In this document: positions 9,877-16,925 of the stretch, one piece after another
Numbering within the stretch: position 1 is the stretch's first letter
Layout: each line of letters starts with the position of its first letter
From: Spartinivicinus marinus
GTDB lineage: Bacteria; Pseudomonadota; Gammaproteobacteria; Pseudomonadales; Zooshikellaceae
Length of the DNA: 64,000 nucleotides
NCBI RefSeq assembly: GCF_026309355.1
Contig: NZ_JAPJZK010000001.1
Location: forward strand, 372,001 to 436,000
Direction: 5' to 3'
Notes under the pieces: model-generated
The model's database searches: none
What the model saw: the letters and a program-made list of their open reading frames with translations, nothing else
Told to the model about the DNA's origin: nothing
Made by a program: the position numbers and the translations under genes

Positions 9877-10284
9877 CTATACTGGCGTAATTAAACTCAC
9901 GGTAGGAAAGTAAGTTGTAAATCGCCCCTTATCTCTGGAAATTAGCGAATAGCCTTTCACTGCTGCATGTGCACCAATAAAAAAATCAGGTAATACATTA
10001 CTTTTATTGCCACCTTTGCGACGATATTGTAGAAAAGCTTTACCAGCTAAAAACAACGCCTCGCGAGGAACTTCCAGTATTTCAAATTGGCAGTGGCTGA
10101 TAAACTCCTCGTATTCTTCAATTTTATTAAAACCAATGGACACTTCCGCATAAACAGTTGAGTTAATTGCCAATGTATAGTGTTCATCTAATTTTTCTAA
10201 GGTGCTTGCTGACCACTCATACCAATCAGAGTCTGGTTTGGCTAAATCAAGTAAAATATTGCTATCAACTAAAGCAACCGACAT
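9877..10284 (-). CDS. vapC: PIN-domain ribonuclease toxin, VapC family
   Basis: 135 aa, the usual VapC size. PIN-domain acidic residues are visible: D7 in VDSNILLD, E47 in TVYAEVSIGF, D100 in LPDFFIGAHA and D118 in LISRDKGRF; together they would bind the divalent metal for RNA cleavage. The ATG overlaps the stop of the upstream antitoxin by one base (TAATG), so the two are translationally coupled. VapC toxins are Mg-dependent endoribonucleases, often cutting tRNA, and are neutralised by the partner. The pair lies antisense to the flanking array genes and accounts for the extra length of this spacer, which suggests insertion after the array formed. Confidence 0.9.
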   Translation of the reverse strand: MSVALVDSNILLDLAKPDSDWYEWSASTLEKLDEHYTLAINSTVYAEVSIGFNKIEEYEEFISHCQFEILEVPREALFLAGKAFLQYRRKGGNKSNVLPDFFIGAHAAVKGYSLISRDKGRFTTYFPTVSLITPV

Positions 10285-10511
10285 TAATTATCGCCTCTCG
10301 TCAGTGCCATAATTTCATCAGTTGACATCATGACACTAGCTACTTTATGGGCTGTTCGAAAGCGGCTTTTCTTAGTCGCTGGCTTAATCACTTCTATATA
10401 AATGCGACCATCCGGGCTTTCAATGAACTCGATTTCAGTGTCAGCCGTAATGCCTTTTTTGTCTCGAATGGCTTGGGGAATAGTGACTTGCCCCTTAGTC
10501 GTAACTTTCAT
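10284..10511 (-). CDS. vapB: AbrB/SpoVT-type antitoxin, VapB family
   Basis: 75 aa from the ATG at 10511. This start is chosen over the in-frame alternatives at 10571 and 10535 because AAGGAG sits 6 nt upstream and because the protein then opens directly with the AbrB swapped-hairpin fold (MKVTTKGQVTIPQAIRDKKGI-like start). The AbrB half (residues 1-45) would bind operator DNA. The C-terminal tail (ATKKSRFRTAHKVASVM..) is the likely toxin-binding part. The stop overlaps the toxin start. Autoregulation of the pair is expected from the family, but no operator was identified. Confidence 0.9.
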   Translation of the reverse strand: MKVTTKGQVTIPQAIRDKKGITADTEIEFIESPDGRIYIEVIKPATKKSRFRTAHKVASVMMSTDEIMALTRGDN

Positions 10512-10671
10512 GTGCTGCTCCTTGGTATTACTCATACTGGTAAGAGTAATACTTTTATGTAGCTGTAGCAAGTAACAGTGTCGAAGTCCTTGATATGGCC
10601 TAAGCTGCCACTTCTTTCACAGCATTACAGCGATAGACAAAACGACTATATCCTTGAGTAGCTGTTCATTA

Positions 10672-10762
10672 AATCCCCCTTAGTCCGCCTTTTCACCGAT
10701 TTTTGCCTTGTCTTTGCTGCGCTCCTGACCTTTTGCAACACCCTCTTAAAGGGAGAGGTTGA
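10672..10762. repeat. Degenerate palindromic intergenic element, instance 3
   Basis: AAATCCCCCTTAGTCCGCC at the left and CTCTTAAAGGGAGAGGTTGATTGG at the right match the arm ends of the 95-bp elements. The middle differs (ACCGATTTTTGCCTTGTC...TTTTGCAACACCC) and resembles the divergent instance at 29594. It fills the gap between vapB and the copy 5 promoter; no gene is seen in 10512-10985. Confidence 0.55.
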
Positions 10763-10854
10763 TTGGTAAAAAATGCTAACCGGGGAGAATATGGGGGGGC
10801 TCATGCAGTGAGTTAATCAAAAAAATAGATAAGGCAAGAATAAATAATCAACAA

Positions 10855-10985
10855 AGTTACTACTCACTTTATTTTCATCCCTTTTATTCCCTATAAAATA
10901 CTCAGTCAGACTTCACCCTACTCAATACAATCCAAATGTCTTATAATGGCCCGCCAATTTTAGTTGTAATAAAAGGTGTTTACCT
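10855..10985 (+). promoter_or_regulatory. Shared array promoter/leader of copy 5
   Basis: TATAAT at 10942-10947 inside the shared TGTCTTATAATGGCCCGCC block, with AAAAGGTG 7 nt before the ATG at 10986. The upstream AAAGTTACTACTCACTTTAT block is shared with other copies, but the GAATTAATTCTACG block of copies 4, 6 and 7 is replaced. Confidence 0.65.
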
Positions 10986-13394
10986 ATGGTAAGGAAGCTT
11001 GTTGTATTACTTAGTTTGACTTTATTTTTCTCTTCTAAAACCGCTGCTAGTACAGATCATATTATTGATTTCCAACCATCTTCAATTAATATTTATGAAA
11101 GATATAAACTGAGTTACTGGTACACTTCTCCTCTTTCTGGTAGCCCAGGGCCATGCATGAATAACCCAGAACACTGGGGTACATATTCTAATATTTATAT
11201 CACACAAGAAAATACAAACTTCAACTATGTAATACAAACAACTTCTATGGGACCGCCTGGAAATTTATTGAGTGGATATTATTCATTTTATATTTTTGAA
11301 GGCAACACTTATTTTAATGAAAGCTTGAAGCTTTGGAAGATAAATAATACTGGAACCATATATAATGAGAAATGCAATGGGGATATAGATGAAGTCAAAA
11401 AAAATCCAGGCAAGTCATACTATGCCGACTTTAATGGAGATAACATAACAGATCTCCTATACATAACGAAACATAGCTCACACCACCAAAAAGCACTGAC
11501 TTTTTATAGCCAAAAACTTAATAACATAGAGTTAAAAAAGTTTCCTGCTGGGCATAGTTTTATCTCTATAGGACACCAGCATCATGAAAATGTTAAGAGA
11601 AACTACCAAGGTCCTGTAGTACTTGATATTTCTAAATTAATAACTGATTGGTCAAATGTTACTATTAATATCATAGATCGCAACAAAGACGGCCGCGATG
11701 ACCTATTAATCACCCGCCCTGGCGCTCCTGATTTAATTGCCTTTGCTGCCCCCGATGGTAGTTTCCCTAAAGCCGAAGTCGACACTGGCATAGGCAAATA
11801 CAACGGCCCTTCTCTATATAAAAGCCGCTTTTGTAACCGCGCCTTGTTAACCCAGCACCCAGAGCAAAACCCTTCAACCGTGTTATTTGATGATGTCTGT
11901 CGTACGGCTTATGTGAGCCCGCCTGCCACCGGCACCACCAACGTCACAACCTTAACCCCTAATCCTGATAATGCCGCCTTTTGCCCTAAATTAGCAACGG
12001 CTCAAACCAATCAAACGGAATTATTAAAAGAACTGGGCCAAGCCAATACTAAATTTAAAACTATTATGGGTAGCCTGCCTCACGATACCCAACTGGTGAC
12101 GTATGCTACTAAGCGGGAACAGGCTTTTAATGATTTATTAGCTGCTGAGCAAGCCGAAGCGGCGGTGCGAAAAACGGTATTATCTCAGCGACGAACTATT
12201 GGCCAGTTGGAATTGGATGTGGAAGATTGCGCCTTATTAGGCACTGATTGTAATACGGCACAAAATCAACTCAATGCAGCCCAACAAGCCTTAACTCAGT
12301 TATTAACTGAATTAGATGCCGCTGTCGAAGCCCGGCTAGTTAAACAACAATTGTATGACCAAGCCTATGATGCCTATGGCGAAGCCTTAGATAACTATTT
12401 AACGGTGGATACGGAGTTAGCTGCCTTAATTGAGGAATTTAAAACCCTGCAAGATAAGGAGTTAGCGCTTTATCGAGAATTTGCGGGGTTGGAAGGTGCT
12501 ACCGCGCAGATTCAATATCAATGGGATTGGGCTGAGCAGGTTAATCGTTATAAGCAATTAAACCAGCCATTAAAAATGCAGTGGCAGCCCTTACCGGTGA
12601 CTAGTGCAAAAATACTGGCGGAACTACAGGAAAAACCTGAAACCCCTCTCGGGGATAAATCCATTACCCTACCTGCCGTCTTGTATACCAGCATTAATCA
12701 GCAAAATAATGATGTACAAATCAATGGTTATGAAACCACTCTCATGCCTAAAGGCGATGCAATAATAACCAGCACTTTACGCAAAGCGCCCTCCACCCCG
12801 ATTAGTTTGCCGAGTAAAATCAACGGCACTATTGGCCTGAGCTTAGCCGGTTATTGCCCTTTTGCACCATCAGCCGTTCAACCCCAGCCACTAGAAAACC
12901 TAGCTGCTCACTTAACCCCACACATTCAGTATGAATACGAAGAACAAATTAAACGGGGTTATACCGCCAAATATAAACTCGATACTTTCGTCAAAACCAT
13001 TGTCCGCACTAAGAAAAAGAAAAAATGGTTTAAAAAGAAGAAAAAAACCTATATCGAACGCAAAGTCATCACCAAAGATTGGTTCGATATCAACTTCGAC
13101 GCCACCAGTGGTGAATACGCCTACTCCCCTGCTGAACAGGATCAAATTACGCGAGAAGTGAAATCGGATCTAGTCAGACGAGTGAATACCGCGATTGGTG
13201 CCTTATATGCGGATAACAGCCAATGCCAAGCAAATAAAGACTGTAGCTATGGTTATTGGCTAGGTCAGTTAACGGGTAATAACGACGACACTAAAGCCAT
13301 CCAACAATTTAAACAAGGCAACTCCAAATGGGTGGAAGAAACCGTGTATGGCATACGGTATCGACCTAAGACCGGTTGGGTGGGGTTTAGGTAG
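10986..13394 (+). CDS. Array copy 5: exported variable-N/constant-C protein
   Basis: 802 aa, the longest copy. The signal peptide is MVRKLVVLLSLTLFFSSKTAAS, with an SD 7 nt upstream of the ATG. The variable domain (about 23-228) is Tyr/Ser/Asn-rich with Cys in GPCMNN and NEKCNG. The first FG-GAP loop is ADFNGDNITD and the constant module starts at D231. The Lys patch is at about 676-690. The 3' half shares an essentially identical stretch with copy 1 (12780-12980 versus 1261-1461). Another block (12594 onward, with GTGACTAGTGCAAAAATACT) is shared only with copy 7. Role unknown; architecture suggests a secreted calcium-binding fibrous protein. Confidence 0.88.
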   Translation: MVRKLVVLLSLTLFFSSKTAASTDHIIDFQPSSINIYERYKLSYWYTSPLSGSPGPCMNNPEHWGTYSNIYITQENTNFNYVIQTTSMGPPGNLLSGYYSFYIFEGNTYFNESLKLWKINNTGTIYNEKCNGDIDEVKKNPGKSYYADFNGDNITDLLYITKHSSHHQKALTFYSQKLNNIELKKFPAGHSFISIGHQHHENVKRNYQGPVVLDISKLITDWSNVTINIIDRNKDGRDDLLITRPGAPDLIAFAAPDGSFPKAEVDTGIGKYNGPSLYKSRFCNRALLTQHPEQNPSTVLFDDVCRTAYVSPPATGTTNVTTLTPNPDNAAFCPKLATAQTNQTELLKELGQANTKFKTIMGSLPHDTQLVTYATKREQAFNDLLAAEQAEAAVRKTVLSQRRTIGQLELDVEDCALLGTDCNTAQNQLNAAQQALTQLLTELDAAVEARLVKQQLYDQAYDAYGEALDNYLTVDTELAALIEEFKTLQDKELALYREFAGLEGATAQIQYQWDWAEQVNRYKQLNQPLKMQWQPLPVTSAKILAELQEKPETPLGDKSITLPAVLYTSINQQNNDVQINGYETTLMPKGDAIITSTLRKAPSTPISLPSKINGTIGLSLAGYCPFAPSAVQPQPLENLAAHLTPHIQYEYEEQIKRGYTAKYKLDTFVKTIVRTKKKKKWFKKKKKTYIERKVITKDWFDINFDATSGEYAYSPAEQDQITREVKSDLVRRVNTAIGALYADNSQCQANKDCSYGYWLGQLTGNNDDTKAIQQFKQGNSKWVEETVYGIRYRPKTGWVGFR

Positions 13395-13418
13395 TGTAAA
13401 ACTCTCACTACAATGCTA

Positions 13419-13515
13419 TTCCCCCCTTTGAAAAAGGGGGGTTAGGGGGGATTTTCTTAGATACTTTGAGTAGGCTTCATGAAATCCCCCCCTTTCATTA
13501 AAGGGGGAAGTTGAT
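13419..13515. repeat. Palindromic intergenic element, instance 4
   Basis: Both arms are complete: C-run/TTTGAAAAA/G-run with TTAGGGGGGATTTTC, linker GATACTTTGAGTAGGCTTCATG, and right arm AAATCCCCCCCTTTCATTAAAGGGGG. It lies 25 bp after the copy 5 stop and could also act as a terminator hairpin. Confidence 0.8.
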
Positions 13516-13589
13516 TGCTGAAAAATGCCAACTGATTATATGTATTGAGTTATTAAAAAGGCTAAATAGAAATAATAGGAACAAAAAAA

Positions 13590-13728
13590 TCACAAAGTTA
13601 TCACTCACTTTATTTCTAACGAATTAATTCTACGTAAAATTACTAACAAAAACCCACCTATTCACTAAAAGGCATTTGTCTTATAATGGAACGATAATTT
13701 TAGACGTAATAATAAAAGGTGTTTACCT
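13590..13728 (+). promoter_or_regulatory. Shared array promoter/leader of copy 6
   Basis: Contains the GAATTAATTCTACGTAAAAT block, CTATTCACTAAAAGGCATTT and TATAAT at 13682-13687, then AAAAGGTG before the ATG at 13729. The segment after TATAAT (GGAACGATAATTTTAGACG) differs from that of copies 4, 5 and 7. Confidence 0.65.
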
Positions 13729-16110
13729 ATGCTAAGGAAGCTTGTTGTATTGTTTAGTGCAACCTTATTTTTCTCTTCTCAAATTATAGCAAACACAGAT
13801 GATGTCATTGAGTTTTTGCCTGGAAATCAAAAATTTACTTCTTCTTATTTTAAGGGTCGAATGAAAGATCCTTTGAGTAGTCTATCTGCATATGAAGAGT
13901 GTGTTTTAGGCTTAAAAGAAAGTGGTATGTTGAGCATGGGAGTTCGTCCTTATACTATCGTTAGTTATGATCTGGAACTGCTTCCAGTAAAGGAGAAAAG
14001 ATTTAGAATCGGTGAAATATTGAATTCTAATTCGCGAATAACCCCACTAGCCCACTTATTTAAAGTTACTCGCAATTATATGACAGAAAAAGAGCATAAA
14101 GAGCTCTATCCAAATACTCCAGAGCTATTCTGTGATGGGTACACATTCGAGCAGTCTAACTCAGAGGGTTTTTTTGGTGATTTTAATAATGATGGCCTAG
14201 GAGATGTCATATACCAAATAAAATATGATTATTCCCCTTACTCATTACTTATATTTTATGGTACTCAAAGTGAAATCAAAACAACTAATCTTCTTGGAGT
14301 AGGTCCAGCAAAATATGGCAAATACCCATTTGCAAAAGCACTAGAAACCATAGATGGAATATCATTAAAAAACGTAACGATTAAAGTACAAGACCGCAAC
14401 AAAGACGGCCGTGACGACCTTTTAATCACCCGCCCTGGCGCTCCCGATTTAATCGCCTTTGCTGCCCCCGACGGTAGTTTCCCTAAAGCCGAAGTCGATA
14501 CCGGTATTGGTAAATACAACGGCCCTTCTCTAGACAAAAGCCGCTTTTGTAACCGCGCCTTGTTAACCCAGCACCCAGACGAAAATCCGTCAACGGTGTT
14601 ATTTGATGATGTCTGTCGTACGGCTTATGTGAGCCCACCGGCAACGGGCACGACTGAAGTGACAACATTAACCCCTGATCCTGACAATGCCACCTTTTGC
14701 CCTAAATTAGCAACGGCTCAAACCAATCAAACGGAACTACTAAAAGAGCTAGGTCAAGCTAATACGAAATTTAAAACCATTATGGGTAGCTTGCCTCACG
14801 ATGACCAGCTAATGACGTATGAAGCTAAACGAGAGCAGGCTTTTAATGATTTAGTCGCCGCCGAACAAGCCGAAGCGGCGGTGCGAAAAACGGTATTATC
14901 TCAGCGACGAACTATTGGCCAGTTGGAATTGGATGTGGAAGATTGCGCCTTATTAGGCACTGATTGTAATACGGCGCAAAATCAACTCAATGCAGCCCAA
15001 CAAGCCTTAACTCAGTTATTAACTGAATTAGATGCCGCTGTCGAAGCCCGGCTAGTTAAACAACAATTGTATGACCAAGCCTATGATGCCTATGGCGAAG
15101 CCTTGGATAATTATTTAACAGTAGATACGGAGTTAGCCGCCTTAATTGAGGAATTTAAAACCCTGCAAGATAAGGAGTTAGCGCTTTATCGAGAATTTGC
15201 GGGCTTGGAAGGCGCCACCGCGCAAATTCAATATCAATGGGATTGGACTGAGCAGGTTAATCGTTATAAGCAAGTCAACCAACAATTAAAAATGCAATGG
15301 CAACCCTTGCCAGTGACCGGGGCTAAAATCCTCGCCGAATTGCAGGAAAAACCCGAAACCCCTCTAGGTGATAAAGCCATTACCCTACCGGCCGTCTTGT
15401 ATACCAGCATTGATGACCAAGCGGCTAACGTAAAAATTAATGGTTATGAAACAGCGTTAATGCCTAAAGGCGATGCAGTAATAACCAGCACTTTACGCAA
15501 AGAGCCATCCAACCCGATTAGTTTACCCAGTAAAATTAACGGCACTGTTGGTTTGAGCTTAGCGGGTTATTGTCCGTTTGCACCTAGTGCCAATCAACCC
15601 CAGCCGGTAGAAAATTTAGCCGCCCATTTAACCCCACACATTCAGTATGAATACGAAGAGCAAATTAAACGGGGTTATACAGCTAAATATAAACTGGATA
15701 CCTTCGTCAAAACCATTGTGCGTACTAAGAAAAAGAAAAAATGGTTTAAAAAGAAGAAAAAAACCTATATCGAACGCAAAGTCATCACCAAAGATTGGTT
15801 TGATATCAACTTCGACGCTACCAGTGGTGAGTACGCTTATTCCCCCGCTGAACAGGATCAAATTACTCGCGAGGTAAAGTCTGATTTAGTCAGGCGAGTC
15901 AATACGGCTATTGGTGCCCTATATGCTGATAACAGCCAGTGCCAACAAAATAAAGATTGCAGTTATGGCTATTGGTTAGGTCAACTTACTGGCAACAATG
16001 ACGACACTAAAGCCATCCAACAATTTAAACAAGGTAATTCCAAATGGGTGGAAGAAATCGTGTATGGGATTCGTTATCGACCTAAAACAGGTTGGGTGGG
16101 GTTTAGGTAG
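13729..16110 (+). CDS. Array copy 6: exported variable-N/constant-C protein
   Basis: 793 aa. The signal peptide MLRKLVVLFSATLFFSSQIIAN resembles that of copy 5 and an AAAAGGTG SD precedes the ATG. The variable domain has Cys in YEECVLG and ELFCDGY and ends with the FG-GAP loop GDFNNDGLGD. The constant module starts at D222. It carries a private variant (SIDDQAANVKINGYE in place of SINQQNNDVQINGYE) and a D for Y change in PSLDKSRFC. Its sequence is identical or nearly so to copy 4 around 14641-14840 and to copy 5 around 14878-15110. Function unknown, predicted exported. Confidence 0.88.
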   Translation: MLRKLVVLFSATLFFSSQIIANTDDVIEFLPGNQKFTSSYFKGRMKDPLSSLSAYEECVLGLKESGMLSMGVRPYTIVSYDLELLPVKEKRFRIGEILNSNSRITPLAHLFKVTRNYMTEKEHKELYPNTPELFCDGYTFEQSNSEGFFGDFNNDGLGDVIYQIKYDYSPYSLLIFYGTQSEIKTTNLLGVGPAKYGKYPFAKALETIDGISLKNVTIKVQDRNKDGRDDLLITRPGAPDLIAFAAPDGSFPKAEVDTGIGKYNGPSLDKSRFCNRALLTQHPDENPSTVLFDDVCRTAYVSPPATGTTEVTTLTPDPDNATFCPKLATAQTNQTELLKELGQANTKFKTIMGSLPHDDQLMTYEAKREQAFNDLVAAEQAEAAVRKTVLSQRRTIGQLELDVEDCALLGTDCNTAQNQLNAAQQALTQLLTELDAAVEARLVKQQLYDQAYDAYGEALDNYLTVDTELAALIEEFKTLQDKELALYREFAGLEGATAQIQYQWDWTEQVNRYKQVNQQLKMQWQPLPVTGAKILAELQEKPETPLGDKAITLPAVLYTSIDDQAANVKINGYETALMPKGDAVITSTLRKEPSNPISLPSKINGTVGLSLAGYCPFAPSANQPQPVENLAAHLTPHIQYEYEEQIKRGYTAKYKLDTFVKTIVRTKKKKKWFKKKKKTYIERKVITKDWFDINFDATSGEYAYSPAEQDQITREVKSDLVRRVNTAIGALYADNSQCQQNKDCSYGYWLGQLTGNNDDTKAIQQFKQGNSKWVEEIVYGIRYRPKTGWVGFR

Positions 16111-16310
16111 TGTAAAACCCTCACCCTACCCCTCTCCCAATTTTGGGAGAGGGAACTGCTAAGTGCAGCATGTATAATACAGTTTAAATATTTAATATAG
16201 TGTGTTTATGATAGAGCCTTTTACCATGACTTGCATATTGCACGGACAAGTCCCTTCGCCCCCCCCTGGGAGAGAAGGCTAGGATGAGGGGGTAGCGCTA
16301 GCCACAATTC
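16111..16310. repeat. Spacer with two CCTC/GAGG hairpin repeats
   Basis: CCCTACCCCTCTCCCAATTTTGGGAGAGGGAAC at 16125-16157 is a near-perfect hairpin described here by position. A related unit at 16240-16305 ends in GGATGAGGGGGTAGCGCTAGC. The stretch between them shows no gene. This is the longest spacer in the array (815 bp to copy 7) and consists almost entirely of repeats. Confidence 0.55.
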
Positions 16311-16312
16311 TA

Positions 16313-16415
16313 TTCCCCCCTTTGAAAAAGGGGGGCTAGGGGGGATTTTCTTAGATACTTTGAGTAGGCTTCATGAAATCCCCCTCAATCCCCCTTTTAT
16401 TAAAGGGGGAGGTTG
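16313..16415. repeat. Palindromic intergenic element, instance 5
   Basis: Complete element: left arm C-run/TTTGAAAAA/G-run with CTAGGGGGGATTTTC, linker GATACTTTGAGTAGGCTTCATG, and right arm AAATCCCCCTCAATCCCCC then TTTTATTAAAGGGGGAGG. It is one of two copies in the same spacer. Confidence 0.8.
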
Positions 16416-16582
16416 GATTGTGCAGCATGTATAATACAGTTTAAACATTTAACATATTGCTCAATGAAAATCACCTCTACCTCAGAGAGAGGCTCATTAA
16501 CTACTACATAATGAGCGATAGCAGCATTAATTGCAAAAAACGCTAGCCGGGGAGGATGAGGGGATAGCGCTAGCCACAATTC

Positions 16583-16723
16583 TATTCCCCCGTTGAAACT
16601 GGATTGAACCACAGCACTATTCCCCCCTTTTTCAAAGGGGGGTTAGGGGGGATTTTCTTAGATACTCTGAGTAAACTTCATGAAATCCCCCTCAGTCCCC
16701 CTTTCATTAAAGGGGGATGTTGA
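16583..16723. repeat. Palindromic intergenic element, instance 6, with partial left-arm duplicate
   Basis: The main element is at 16621-16723 (CCCCCCTTTTTCAAAGGGGGG, and right arm CCCTCAGTCCCCCTTTCATT ending in AAAGGGGG). The partial arm TTCCCCCGTTGAAACTGG plus GAACCACAGCAC at 16583-16620 is the same arrangement as at 6967. This suggests the spacer itself was duplicated along with a gene. Confidence 0.75.
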
Positions 16724-16789
16724 TTGGTGAAAAATACTGGCTGATCATATGTAATAAGTTATTTAAAAAACCAAAATAGGAACAAAAAA

Positions 16790-16925
16790 CCACAAAGTTA
16801 CCACTCACTTGTTTTTTAGCGAATTAATTCTACGTAAAATTACTAACAAAAATTCACCTATTCACTAAAAGGCATTTGTCTTATAATGGCCCGCCAATTT
16901 TAGTTGTAATAAAAGGTGTTTACCT
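16790..16925 (+). promoter_or_regulatory. Shared array promoter/leader of copy 7
   Basis: CACAAAGTTACCACTCACTT and GAATTAATTCTACGTAAAAT blocks, TATAAT at 16882-16887 within TGTCTTATAATGGCCCGCC, and AAAAGGTG 7 nt before the ATG at 16926. It is closest to the copy 4 leader, matching the near-identical signal peptides of these two genes. Confidence 0.65.

Noticed and set aside
4304-16723. CRISPR array from the regularly spaced GC-rich repeats
   Set aside because: Repeats are kilobases apart, are palindromic elements in gene spacers, and no cas genes are present.
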